Shown: positions 1 to 8,210 of the stretch, piece after piece | Layout of the letters: each line of letters begins with the position of its first letter | Position numbering within the stretch: position 1 is the first letter of the stretch | Origin: Candidatus Nitrosopumilus sediminis | GTDB lineage: Archaea; Thermoproteota; Nitrososphaeria; Nitrososphaerales; Nitrosopumilaceae | DNA length: 64,000 bases | Direction of reading: 5' to 3' | NCBI RefSeq assembly: GCF_000299395.1 | Contig: NC_018656.1 | Span: forward strand, 1,178,001 to 1,242,000 | Made by a program: the position numbers and the translations under genes | Notes under the pieces: model-generated | The model's database searches: none | Told to the model about the DNA's origin: nothing | Seen by the model: the letters and a program-made list of their open reading frames with translations, nothing else

Positions 1-749
1 TTGCCCAATCCTTTAACAGAGGAACTTGAGGGTTTAGTGGGTGAATCAAGAACACATGCTCCATCTTTGAGAATAGTTCCAGGACCACATCGCTCATCTA
101 GAACACATGCTCCATCTTTGAGAATAGTTCCAGGACCACATTGAGTTTTAGGAGTATCATCTACAGGTGTTTCTTCAACTGGTGTTTTTTCTACAGGGGT
201 TTCTTCAACTGGTGTTTTTTCTACAGGGGTTTCTTCAACTGGTGGTTCCTCTACAGATGGTTCTTCAACTGGTGGTTCCTCTACAGAATTATTGAAGGAA
301 GTTCCAATTACATCAACTTCAACAGTTCCCAAAGGTAATTCAATATTCAGAGTTCTACTTTGAGAAGTAGTAGTTTCTGTGAAGATCAAATCTTCACCAA
401 ATTGGTTAATGATAATGAAAGGATCATCAGATCCTTCAAAGGTGGAATCTAAGAATGAGCGTTCTAAAACAAGATTCAATGTTGCATCAGAATCAGTGAC
501 ATCCACAGTAAATAACAATGAACCAAATCCAGAATCGGGTTCAACATGGATGATAGTTAATCCAGTAGCAGTGTATTCAAAGTCAAAAGGAGTTCCTTCA
601 ACATTTACAGATATTGTTTCTGCATATACCAATGCTGTGGAAATAATAGTAAACAGAATTAAGCCAAGAGAGATTTTCAATAAGGAGTCAACACTAGGCA
701 AGCGAGTGTGTTTTTCCGAGTAGAGTTCCTTTACAGCGAAATTGTTCAT
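1..749 (-). CDS. Secreted low-complexity repeat protein, 3' end outside window
   Basis: A leftward frame opens at ATG 749 and runs off the left edge without a stop, giving at least 249 residues. The N-terminus carries a hydrophobic stretch near residues 24-42 (KISLGLILFTIISTALVYA), preceded by about 23 mostly polar residues, so export is likely. Residues about 45-155 are an acidic, beta-rich segment. Then come about five copies of a decapeptide of the VEETPVEKTP type, and two copies of a 17-residue unit built on CGPGTILKDGACVLD. Archaeal ammonia oxidisers have many exported proteins with similar Cys-Gly-Pro-Gly motifs, often with a C-terminal membrane anchor, but that part is missing here. 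No function can be assigned. Confidence 0.8.
   Translation of the reverse strand, partial: MNNFAVKELYSEKHTRLPSVDSLLKISLGLILFTIISTALVYAETISVNVEGTPFDFEYTATGLTIIHVEPDSGFGSLLFTVDVTDSDATLNLVLERSFLDSTFEGSDDPFIIINQFGEDLIFTETTTSQSRTLNIELPLGTVEVDVIGTSFNNSVEEPPVEEPSVEEPPVEETPVEKTPVEETPVEKTPVEETPVDDTPKTQCGPGTILKDGACVLDERCGPGTILKDGACVLDSPTKPSSSSVKGLG
49..140 (-). repeat. Two identical 41-nt direct repeats, 51-nt period
   Basis: Positions 49-89 and 100-140 are identical. They encode two copies of a Cys-containing 17-residue unit (CGPGTILKDGACVLD plus two residues). The identity at DNA level suggests recent duplication or gene conversion. More copies may lie beyond the left edge. Confidence 0.88.
151..290 (-). 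repeat. Tandem 30-nt coding repeat (about 4.6 copies)
   Basis: Units of 30 nt begin at 151, 181, 211, 241 and 271. The 181 and 211 copies are identical and the outer ones are diverged. The unit encodes a ten-residue Pro/Glu/Val spacer in the leftward secreted protein. The period is a multiple of three, so copy number can change without breaking the frame. Confidence 0.9.
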
Positions 750-852
750 TTGTATATTTAGACTTCCAAATCGACGTTAAAAATGAAGAGACGATAATTA
801 ATCACGTAAAAGTCAAGCTTTTTTACTTATTTTTAAAGTTAAGGTAGAAATT

Positions 853-1785
853 CTAGATTACTCCACGCAGTATCTGAATAATTTTTTCAGCAATCACATT
901 TGCAGCCAAAGATTGAGCCTCCTTTGTTTGAGCGCCAATATGAGGAGTTAAAATTACATTATCAAGTTCAGCTAGTTTAGTTCCAATAGCAGGTTCTTTT
1001 TCAAATACATCCAAAGCAGCACCGCCCAAAGTACCATTTTTGAGTGCATTGTAAAGTGCATCTTCATCAACAACACCACCTCTAGAAGTATTGATAATTT
1101 TTGCAGTTTTTTTCATAGTAGACATTTTTTCAGCATCAAGAAGGTGATATGTAGAATCTAAAAGTGGAACGTGAATTGAGACATAATCAGAACTTTGTAA
1201 AAGTGTGCCCAAGTCAGCTTTCATCAGACCGACTTCTTTTGCAAATTCTTCATCAATTGGTATTACATCATAACCTATGATATTCATGTTTAATGCACGT
1301 GCAAGTCTTCCTAGTCTTTTTCCAATATTCCCTAAACCAATAATTCCCAAATATTTTCCTCGAAGCTCTGTTCCTTTGAGTTCTTTTTTGAGCCATTTTC
1401 CATTTCTTATTTCTCTATCACCTCGTGTAGTTTGTCTAGCTAGAGATAGCATTAGACCTAAAACTAATTCGGCAACTGCATTCATTGCTCCTTCAACAGC
1501 ATTAATTACACGAATTTCTTTTGCTTTAGCTGCATCTTGATCAACATTATCTAATCCAACTCCAACTCGTGCAATAATTTTACAATTATCAGCTTTGTCA
1601 ATCATTTCTTTTGTAATAGTAGTTCTGCTTCTGACAATTACAATATTAAAAGTAGAAATTTTTTCAAGAATTTGTTCAGGAGTTATTTCAGGTTCATATG
1701 AAACATTTAATCCATTATCAATCAAAATTTTGTTCAAAATGGGATCGACTTCATCACAGATTAGTACAGAGTCTTCAAATCCCAT
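853..1785 (-). CDS. serA: D-3-phosphoglycerate dehydrogenase, short form
   Basis: A 310-residue member of the D-2-hydroxyacid dehydrogenase family. It should oxidise 3-phosphoglycerate to 3-phosphohydroxypyruvate with NAD+, the first step of serine synthesis. The Rossmann motif GIIGLGNIGKRLG lies around residues 147-159. The substrate-site segment ARVGVGLDNVD, the catalytic Arg region NTSRGGVVDE and the catalytic His in LTPHIGA are all present in family order. The protein ends right after the catalytic domain, so the C-terminal ACT (serine feedback) domain of long SerA is absent. Glyoxylate or other hydroxyacid reductase activity cannot be excluded. It lies downstream of nirK on the same strand with a gap of about 70 nt. 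Confidence 0.88.
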   Translation of the reverse strand: MGFEDSVLICDEVDPILNKILIDNGLNVSYEPEITPEQILEKISTFNIVIVRSRTTITKEMIDKADNCKIIARVGVGLDNVDQDAAKAKEIRVINAVEGAMNAVAELVLGLMLSLARQTTRGDREIRNGKWLKKELKGTELRGKYLGIIGLGNIGKRLGRLARALNMNIIGYDVIPIDEEFAKEVGLMKADLGTLLQSSDYVSIHVPLLDSTYHLLDAEKMSTMKKTAKIINTSRGGVVDEDALYNALKNGTLGGAALDVFEKEPAIGTKLAELDNVILTPHIGAQTKEAQSLAANVIAEKIIQILRGVI

Positions 1786-1853
1786 ATCTGAAGAAAATGA
1801 ACAACGGAATATAATTCATTAAGAAAATAAAAAGAAAAAAAGATGTTATAAGA

Positions 1854-3266
1854 TCAAGAAGTAAGGATTTCTGCCACTACAGGAATTACTTCCCATAATG
1901 CGACATAATCGCCACTTGCTTGCATTTCAGAAGCTACTTCATCAGTGTATAAACCGTGAATGTTTAGTGCAGGATGAGCAATGCTTTGTTCTCCCATTGG
2001 TGGGACAGCATCACTTGGATTGCCTAAAGCATATGCATAAGATGCTACTGGTGCTGGGATAACTCCTTTCTCAACTAGAACTGGGTTCAAGCCGAATGGG
2101 TCACCTGCTACAAAGACTGTAGCTGCGCCAGTGTAAATTGCTGCATAATCATGGTTTACTGCTGCATATGCACCTGGTTCATCAAAGACCAAGTCAACAA
2201 TCATGTTCTGTGAGCCACCGAGTAACCATGTTTCAGTTGCTGCGGATTGTACTCTATTGCCTTGGACAACTCTATCCAAAATTTCTCCAACGATGTGGAA
2301 GAATAGTGGTTCGTTACCATGGTTTTCAATAAAGAGTCTCACGTGTTGATCATTTTCAACAAACAAGAGTTGTGATTGGTATTGCTTGTGTTCAAGTCCA
2401 TTCCATGGTTGTGCGACAAAGATGTTCTTGTTTACATCGCCATTGACGAGTAAGTTATGAGCCATGTTTGGTACATAACCAAATTGCATTCCATTAACAA
2501 CTGTTGCAGTGTTATGATGCTTGAACATTGCTCCTGCATCATAATTACCTTCAGGTGTTAGGTACAATTGATTGTATTGGAGTTGGAACTCTAATGCGTC
2601 TGCATCATAGAATTTTCTGTCAAGTTCACCGCTTCCGCTGGTTTTCTCAACCATTAATTTCTTGTATCCATTAGCTGGATCAACGATTGCAATTCCGTAC
2701 ATGCCGGAAAGTACGTGTTGGTCCATGCCAATTAGTTTGACACCAGAACAATGGTATTTGAAGACACCTGCAGATTCAGCAATGTAACAGTACTGACTTG
2801 TTTCACCAGGATTAACTGATTCAAAGTTTCCTGCTGACATTTGTGATGCGTGCATGTCGTTACCGTGACCAGTAACTTCACCGTCTGGAATTGTAAGTGT
2901 CATTTTTACAACATCACCTTGTGTAACTCTAAGGGTTGGTCCTGGGACTGTTCCACTAAAAGTCATGGCGTTGTAAGTTTTTCCTCCCATGATTGGAAGT
3001 TCAACACTCTCACCGGTCAAGTTAAACTCAACTACGGTTCTACCAGAGCTTTCTAATGCACCACAATCAGTTTCTGCGAATGCTTGAGGCATTACAAGCT
3101 GTAAACCGCCCATTTGATGGATTTGTTCAATTACATCGACATCCATTTTGTTCATGTCGAGTGATTGTCCGCCAATTTGGGTTTGTGTGTATGTGCTTCC
3201 GAATAAGGTTGCTCCCATCACAGCTACTGCTGCAATAGTAAAGAGCATACTAACACGCTTATTCAT
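1854..3266 (-). CDS. nirK: Copper nitrite reductase NirK, archaeal type
   Basis: A 470-residue exported multicopper protein with an N-terminal signal (MNKRVSMLFTIAAVAVMGAT). Both copper sites of NirK can be traced. The type 1 site is His134, Cys173, His184 and Met189. The type 2 site is His139, His172 and His324, with Asp137 (proton relay) between His134 and His139 and a further His372 in the NHDYAAIY segment. This is the expected ligand set for reducing nitrite to nitric oxide outside the membrane. Ammonia-oxidising archaea express such a gene strongly, and NO is thought to be an intermediate of their ammonia oxidation. A TATA box just upstream suggests a leaderless transcript. I recall the Nitrosopumilus maritimus counterpart as Nmar_1259. 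Confidence 0.93.
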   Translation of the reverse strand: MNKRVSMLFTIAAVAVMGATLFGSTYTQTQIGGQSLDMNKMDVDVIEQIHQMGGLQLVMPQAFAETDCGALESSGRTVVEFNLTGESVELPIMGGKTYNAMTFSGTVPGPTLRVTQGDVVKMTLTIPDGEVTGHGNDMHASQMSAGNFESVNPGETSQYCYIAESAGVFKYHCSGVKLIGMDQHVLSGMYGIAIVDPANGYKKLMVEKTSGSGELDRKFYDADALEFQLQYNQLYLTPEGNYDAGAMFKHHNTATVVNGMQFGYVPNMAHNLLVNGDVNKNIFVAQPWNGLEHKQYQSQLLFVENDQHVRLFIENHGNEPLFFHIVGEILDRVVQGNRVQSAATETWLLGGSQNMIVDLVFDEPGAYAAVNHDYAAIYTGAATVFVAGDPFGLNPVLVEKGVIPAPVASYAYALGNPSDAVPPMGEQSIAHPALNIHGLYTDEVASEMQASGDYVALWEVIPVVAEILTS

Positions 3267-3287
3267 AAAGCAACGGACTTGTGAATC

Positions 3288-3300
3288 CTATATAATAATT
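3288..3300 (-). promoter_or_regulatory. TATA box of nirK
   Basis: The reverse strand reads AATTATTATATAG and is centred about 26 bp before the nirK ATG (3266). That spacing would place the transcription start at or next to the start codon, i.e. a leaderless mRNA. Confidence 0.55.
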
Positions 3301-3374
3301 CCCATTATTGGCATCAGAAATTTTGAAATTATCTGAAAAAGAATGAATAATGGGAGGAATTCAATAAAGTCAGC

Positions 3375-4736
3375 ATGAAATTTAGATTAGATCAAGATTC
3401 ACTTGGAAAAGTGAAAATCCCATCAGACGCATATTATGGAGCATTCACAGGGAGAGCAATTAAACAATATCACGTCACGGGGAATAAAAGCCATGAAAAT
3501 TTGATCAAGTCATTTGTGATGATAAAACGTTCTGCAGCAGTTGCAAATATGAAGACAAAGGCCATCGATACAAAGAGAGGAAAGGCAATTGTTTCAGCAT
3601 GTGATAAAATCTTGTCTGGAAAGTACGTTGATCAGTTTGTAGTAGATATGATAAACTCTGGGGCAGGTACTGCGTTTAACATGAATTCAAATGAAGTTAT
3701 TTCAAATGTGGCACTTGAAGTGCTTCATAAAAAGAAAGGCCAATACGAATTCTTACATCCAAATGATCATGTCAACATGTCACAATCAAGTAATGATACG
3801 TATCCTACAGCAATGCATGTTGCAATTCTAATGAATCTCAGAGAGACAATTCCTGCCATCGATATTTTGATAAAATCTTTATCTAAAAAAGCAAAAGAAT
3901 TTTCATCATTTAAGAAGATTGGAAGGACACATCTGATGGATGCCTTGCCAGTTACATTAGGTAGTGAATTTACAGCATATGTTACATCAATTACTAAAGC
4001 AAAAAAAGAAATCATTGATGCACAAAAAGAATTACAAAATGTTGCACTAGGAGGAACAGCAGTAGGTTCGGGAGCTAACACACCAAAAGGATATAGAAAA
4101 ATTGCAATATCAGAACTTGGAAAAATTTCAGAGTTACCATTAAGACCAGAAATGGATATGCAACATGGGTTACAAAGTAAATTTGCAGTGGCAAATTTAT
4201 CAAGTGCTTTGCGAAACTTGGCAATAGAAATTGGAAAGATTGCAAATGACATTAGATTGATGGCATCAGGTCCAATTGCAGGATTAGCAGAACTAGGAAT
4301 TCCTGCAGTTCATGCAGGTTCATCCATAATGCCAGGAAAAGTAAACCCATCTTTAGCAGAATGTATGAACATGGTTTGCTTTAATATCATAGGAAACGAT
4401 ACAGCAGTTTCTTGTGCTGCACAAGGAGGACAATTTGAGCTAAACGTTATGCTTCCTGGAATGCTAAAGTGTATGTTAGAATCAACAGATATGCTAAAGA
4501 ATTTCTTGCCAATATTTTCTGCAAATCTAATTGACGGACTAACTGCTAACAAAGAAAAATTGCGGGCAGATATTGAAAATAGTCCCGTAATAGTTACATT
4601 GCTAACTCCAAAAATAGGATATCTAAAATCAGCAGAGCTTTTCAAAGAGTCATTAAAAACTGGAAAGACGATCAGAGAACTTGTTGTTTCAAAGAAACTA
4701 ATGAGTAACAAAGAGATTGATTCTCTATTCGGATAG
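3375..4736 (+). CDS. fumC: Class II fumarate hydratase (fumarase/aspartase superfamily)
   Basis: A 453-residue superfamily member. The signature GSSIMPGKVNP lies near residues 316-326. The NDHVNMSQSSNDTYPTAMH segment and GRTHLMDALPVTLG match the fumarase substrate site; the His after Arg-Thr favours fumarase, since aspartases have Gln there. It would interconvert fumarate and malate, linking succinate made in the 3-hydroxypropionate/4-hydroxybutyrate cycle to oxaloacetate and biosynthesis. Aspartate ammonia-lyase is the main alternative. A GGGAGG sequence lies about 20 nt before the ATG. The next gene starts only 3 nt after this stop. Confidence 0.82.
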   Translation: MKFRLDQDSLGKVKIPSDAYYGAFTGRAIKQYHVTGNKSHENLIKSFVMIKRSAAVANMKTKAIDTKRGKAIVSACDKILSGKYVDQFVVDMINSGAGTAFNMNSNEVISNVALEVLHKKKGQYEFLHPNDHVNMSQSSNDTYPTAMHVAILMNLRETIPAIDILIKSLSKKAKEFSSFKKIGRTHLMDALPVTLGSEFTAYVTSITKAKKEIIDAQKELQNVALGGTAVGSGANTPKGYRKIAISELGKISELPLRPEMDMQHGLQSKFAVANLSSALRNLAIEIGKIANDIRLMASGPIAGLAELGIPAVHAGSSIMPGKVNPSLAECMNMVCFNIIGNDTAVSCAAQGGQFELNVMLPGMLKCMLESTDMLKNFLPIFSANLIDGLTANKEKLRADIENSPVIVTLLTPKIGYLKSAELFKESLKTGKTIRELVVSKKLMSNKEIDSLFG

Positions 4737-4739
4737 ATC

Positions 4740-6008
4740 ATGGCAAAGATTTTCGTAGAAGCCTACGGATGTTCAGCAAGCTTTGCAGATTCCGAAATGA
4801 TCTCAGGATTAATTCTAAACGGAGGTCATACTTTAACAGACAATTCTGAAGAATCTGATCTAAATATTGTAGTTACATGTTCAGTCAAAGATTCTACTGC
4901 TAACAAAATGATGTATAGGATTAACTCATTAAAATCAAAACCGCTTATTGTAGCAGGTTGTCTTCCTAAAGCAGAAAAAGAAACTGTCGAAAAGTTTTCA
5001 GAAAATGCCAGTCTATTAGGCCCAAATTCATTGGGAAAAACTCTCCAAGTCATCAATACAACATTAGGAGGTCAGAAGCAAGTTGCTCTAGAAGATTCAG
5101 ATTTGTCCAAAGTTGGATTGCCCAAAGTAAGACTTAATCCATCAGTAGGAATAGTTGAGATTGCTAGTGGATGCATGAGTGAGTGTACATTTTGCCAAAC
5201 CAAATTATCTAAAGGAGATCTATCAAGTTATAGATTAGGAGACATTGTTAGACAAGTTCAGACTGAAATAAAAGAAGGATGTAAAGAAGTATGGTTAACA
5301 TCTACAGATAACGGATGTTATGGATTTGATATTGGAACTGACTTGCCAACTCTAATTAATGCAGTTTCAGAAATTCCCGAAGATTTTATGATTAGAGTGG
5401 GAATGATGAATCCAATGTACATGCCAAGAATTAAAGAAAAATTAATTGATTCTTATGATAATGACAAAGTTTTCAAATTTTTACACATTCCAGTTCAAAG
5501 TGGAAGTGATAAAGTTCTAAATGATATGAAACGAGGACATACATCTAAAACATATAGAGAAATCGTTAGTAAAATCAAAGAAAGATTTGTAGACTTTACT
5601 ATTTCTACAGACATCATTATTGGTTTTCCTTCAGAAACTGAAGAAGAATTTCAAAAAACAATTTCATTGCTTGATGAAACAAAACCAGATGTTGTGAATC
5701 TATCCAAGTACAGTGCAAGGCCTGGAACTGAGGCAGCAGAATGGGAGCAAATTGATGCAGCTGAAGTTAAACGAAGAACCAAGATAATTTTTGAGCAGAT
5801 CAGTAAATTATCCATGGATAGCAATCAAAAATGGATCGGTTGGAAAGGCAGGGTCCTATTTGATGAGATGACAGATGAGGGGATAAAAGGTAGGAACTTT
5901 GCCTACAAGCCTATAGCTGTAGAAGACGATGTAGAGTTAGGTCAATCACACACGGTTGAAATCACAGATGCGACGGTAAAAAGACTGGTCGGTAAGATCG
6001 CAAGCTAA
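4740..6008 (+). CDS. tRNA methylthiotransferase, MtaB/CDKAL1 type (radical SAM)
   Basis: A 422-residue MiaB-family enzyme. The N-terminal UPF0004 domain has three cluster cysteines (C11, C47, C74). The radical SAM domain has C145-x3-C149-x2-C152. The C-terminal about 60 residues look like a TRAM RNA-binding domain. The archaeal/eukaryotic branch converts t6A37 to ms2t6A37 in tRNAs reading ANN codons. The opening MAKIFVEAYGCSASFADSE differs from bacterial MiaB and fits that branch. It follows the fumarase gene by 3 nt, so the two are probably cotranscribed, although no functional link is evident. Confidence 0.87.
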   Translation: MAKIFVEAYGCSASFADSEMISGLILNGGHTLTDNSEESDLNIVVTCSVKDSTANKMMYRINSLKSKPLIVAGCLPKAEKETVEKFSENASLLGPNSLGKTLQVINTTLGGQKQVALEDSDLSKVGLPKVRLNPSVGIVEIASGCMSECTFCQTKLSKGDLSSYRLGDIVRQVQTEIKEGCKEVWLTSTDNGCYGFDIGTDLPTLINAVSEIPEDFMIRVGMMNPMYMPRIKEKLIDSYDNDKVFKFLHIPVQSGSDKVLNDMKRGHTSKTYREIVSKIKERFVDFTISTDIIIGFPSETEEEFQKTISLLDETKPDVVNLSKYSARPGTEAAEWEQIDAAEVKRRTKIIFEQISKLSMDSNQKWIGWKGRVLFDEMTDEGIKGRNFAYKPIAVEDDVELGQSHTVEITDATVKRLVGKIAS

Positions 6009-6050
6009 ATTTTTTCGATCTAAAATTTGATTAAAAAAACGTAAGAAGGT

Positions 6051-6061
6051 TTTTTATCTAA
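6051..6061 (+). promoter_or_regulatory. Possible TATA box of the FtsZ-like gene
   Basis: TTTTTATCTAA lies 21-31 bp before the ATG at 6082, a spacing consistent with a leaderless or very short-leader transcript. Confidence 0.35.
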
Positions 6062-6081
6062 ATCAGAAAATAAGATTAGAA

Positions 6082-7032
6082 ATGAGTTTTCAAGTTAAAG
6101 AACCAGTTTTGGTCATAGGCATTGGAGGCGTAGGCTCAAAATTAGCAATGCAGGCAAAAGAGTCACTAAATTCAGATTGCCTGTTAATTAGTAATGATAA
6201 AAATGATTTATCACAAGAAAATCCATCTGTACATGTTTCAACAGATTCAGTAGTTAATCCATCTATTCAATTAATCAGAGGCTCAATTTACAAAGTCAAA
6301 GACGAAATAAAATCAAAGATTTCAAGTTATTCCACTGTTATCTTAATGAGTAATTTAGCAGGTAAAGCAGGCTCAGCCATGGCTCCTGTAGTCTCAGAAA
6401 TGTGTAAAGAATCAGATGCAGGATTGATTTCATTTGCAATTATGCCTTTCAAATATGAAAAAGATAGAATTTTCAATTCAGGAGTATCCCTAAAAAGAGT
6501 TAGAGAGAATTCTGAATGTACAATAGTATTAGATAATGATTCATTGCTAGAAAGTAATCCAGATCTAAGTCCTAAATCATGCTATGATATTGCAAATTCT
6601 GCAATGATGCATGTAATAGAATCACTAGGTGCCTCTGAGATATCATCAGAGACAAACATTATCTCTACTAGTAAAAATGGACAAAATATTGAAGATTCTC
6701 TTAGAGATTCACTAAAAATGCTTTATGGTAACGCACCACCAAATTCTGTTAAACGTTCAATGTTGTATGTAGTTGGAGGCAGTAATATCCCTGTAGGAGT
6801 AATCAATTCAATTACAAACATGACTGCAGGAATTGTTAATGAAAGCAATTCACAAATTGACACGACTTCAAACTCTGATGAATCCAAAGTTGTAATGCTA
6901 TCATCAATTCAAGGAATGACAAAGTTTGATAATTATGATCCATTAGGAATGATCCCCCAAGAAAATACTCTTGATTGGTCAACACCAGATTGTAGTATTG
7001 ATTGTGAACTGGATTTATACCAATTAGAATAA
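6082..7032 (+). CDS. Divergent FtsZ/tubulin-like GTPase
   Basis: A 316-residue protein with the FtsZ/tubulin fold order. A Rossmann-like loop VIGIGGVGSKLA (11-22) replaces the usual GCGGGG-type T1 loop. The FtsZ-like segment FAIMPFKYEKDRIFNSGVSL with a following LDNDSLLE lies at about 119-156. The T4 signature, normally GGGTGTGAAP, is degenerate here (NLAGKAGSAMAP, 91-102). Archaea of this group divide with the ESCRT-related Cdv system and carry such FtsZ-like proteins of unknown role. The changes to the phosphate-binding loops suggest altered or lost GTPase activity. The C-terminus is Asp/Ser-rich and lacks a recognisable FtsZ tail peptide. I recall the N. maritimus counterpart as Nmar_1262. 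Confidence 0.78.
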   Translation: MSFQVKEPVLVIGIGGVGSKLAMQAKESLNSDCLLISNDKNDLSQENPSVHVSTDSVVNPSIQLIRGSIYKVKDEIKSKISSYSTVILMSNLAGKAGSAMAPVVSEMCKESDAGLISFAIMPFKYEKDRIFNSGVSLKRVRENSECTIVLDNDSLLESNPDLSPKSCYDIANSAMMHVIESLGASEISSETNIISTSKNGQNIEDSLRDSLKMLYGNAPPNSVKRSMLYVVGGSNIPVGVINSITNMTAGIVNESNSQIDTTSNSDESKVVMLSSIQGMTKFDNYDPLGMIPQENTLDWSTPDCSIDCELDLYQLE

Positions 7033-7047
7033 ACAAATTTTTTAAAA

Positions 7048-7389
7048 CTATAATTTTTTGAAAAGAATTAATTCTACTTTATCAGAAACTTTTTTGGTTT
7101 CTTTTTCAGGAGTAACTTTAGATTCTGCATCCTCATCATATCTTGAAACAAGGACATAACCTTCATCAGTTTTACTCATTCTAACTCTAACTTTTCTTGG
7201 AGGACTTCTAACGCCTTTTGCCCAAACTTCATGTGCTAATTCTTCTTCAATTTTGATTGTTTCAACTTTCATGTGATGTTGAGCAAATTCTTTAATCATG
7301 TTAATTGCTCTAACAGCTCTATGTTGTGATTGTGAAAGCTTTACTTTACCTAGATTAATTGTATAAACTCGTTCTAATTCTTGAGACAT
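7048..7389 (-). CDS. rpl31e: 50S ribosomal protein L31e
   Basis: A 113-residue protein. The N-terminus MSQELERVYTINLGKVKL and the Arg-rich core around VRSPPRKVRVRMSK are typical of L31e, which lies near the peptide exit tunnel in archaea and eukaryotes. The acidic/Lys-rich C-terminal tail is longer than the core family. It starts 2 nt after the L39e stop, forming the usual archaeal L39e-L31e pair. Confidence 0.95.
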   Translation of the reverse strand: MSQELERVYTINLGKVKLSQSQHRAVRAINMIKEFAQHHMKVETIKIEEELAHEVWAKGVRSPPRKVRVRMSKTDEGYVLVSRYDEDAESKVTPEKETKKVSDKVELILFKKL

Positions 7390-7391
7390 AT

Positions 7392-7550
7392 CTATCCTAC
7401 CTCCACATCAGTTGATCTCCAAGCTCTGCGTTTTGGATTGGTTCTTACACTTCTCTTTGTTTTGAGAATAATCCATGCAGGTACTGCTGAAGTTTGTTTA
7501 GTCTTTTTTAGTAGACGAATTTTCCTTGGAGAGGACTTACGTGCAGCCAT
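7392..7550 (-). CDS. rpl39e: 50S ribosomal protein L39e
   Basis: A 52-residue, very basic protein with the L39e pattern: MAARKSSPRKIRLLKKTKQT at the start, PAWIILKT in the middle and RRAWR near the end. L39e lines the ribosomal exit tunnel. The gene is complete from ATG 7550 to TAG 7392 and is followed after 2 nt by L31e. Confidence 0.95.
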   Translation of the reverse strand: MAARKSSPRKIRLLKKTKQTSAVPAWIILKTKRSVRTNPKRRAWRSTDVEVG

Positions 7551-7587
7551 AGATTTTCAGGCACGAGGAGCTCTTTTTAAATGAATC

Positions 7588-8136
7588 TCAGGATTTTAGG
7601 CAATCATTAATCTGTTTTAGGATTCGAGCAGATGCCCCCCATACAGTTTGATTTTCATATTCAAAAGTATACATTTCTTGCATACGATTATGGTATGGAT
7701 CAGGATCTTTTGCCTGAGTTTTTAAAAAAGATTCCAAAGGAATATGTAAAATTTTTTCAACTTCAGTATTTGCATATAATGGAGGGATTTTATTAATGAC
7801 TGAGATAAATGGCAATATCAAAAAACTAGAATTGAGTGTTACAACAGGGTCTAGCTGACCAATCACTTGATCTTTAGAAATTGTCAGTCCTATCTCCTCA
7901 CTAGTTTCACGTAATGCAGTTTCCAAAAGATTTGAATCATTATGTTCCAACTTTCCTCCAGGAAATGAAATTTCACCTGCATGAAATTTCATATCTTTTG
8001 GTTTTTCAGTCATTACTACAATTGGTTTCTCGCCATAAATCACAACAAGGATTGATGCTAAACGATATTTTCCATTATTTTCTATGTGCGGGTTGAGAGA
8101 TGTAGAAAGTGTTGATTTTAAATCATCTAACAGCAT
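7588..8136 (-). CDS. Nudix hydrolase, CoA pyrophosphatase-like
   Basis: A 182-residue Nudix protein. The CoA-type motif before the Nudix box (VMTEKPKDMKFHAGEISFPGG, about residues 41-61) and the box core (ALRETSEEIGL) fit the CoA diphosphatase (NudL-like) subfamily. It would cleave CoA or acyl-CoA to phosphopantetheine and 3',5'-ADP. This family is often part of CoA turnover, which would suit a cell using many CoA esters for carbon fixation. It is divergent from the MetF-like gene. Substrate is inferred from motif only. Confidence 0.8.
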   Translation of the reverse strand: MLLDDLKSTLSTSLNPHIENNGKYRLASILVVIYGEKPIVVMTEKPKDMKFHAGEISFPGGKLEHNDSNLLETALRETSEEIGLTISKDQVIGQLDPVVTLNSSFLILPFISVINKIPPLYANTEVEKILHIPLESFLKTQAKDPDPYHNRMQEMYTFEYENQTVWGASARILKQINDCLKS

Positions 8137-8161
8137 AGTAATTCTTCCCTATTATTCAATA

Positions 8162-8191
8162 TGGGTTTTGATATTCAAAGGTTTTAACCCA
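8162..8191. promoter_or_regulatory. Inverted repeat in the Nudix/metF divergent promoter
   Basis: TGGGTT (8162-8167) and AACCCA (8186-8191) form a 6-bp inverted repeat with an 18-nt spacer between the two divergent starts (8136 and 8211). It could be an operator. It is short enough to be chance. Confidence 0.3.
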
Positions 8192-8210
8192 GAAGAAAAG
8201 AAATGAAAAT

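Noticed and set aside
151-290. Possible CRISPR-like array of 30-nt repeats
   Set aside because: The units are directly abutting with no spacers and translate as an in-frame peptide repeat of the leftward secreted protein.
141-723. Two rightward frames (65 and 114 codons)
   Set aside because: They are antisense to the repeat protein. The leftward frame has a signal peptide, a sensible domain pattern and is open to the edge.
3767-4741. Long leftward frames (161 and 143 codons) opposite the fumarase gene
   Set aside because: Antisense shadows of a clear fumarase with all motifs in order.
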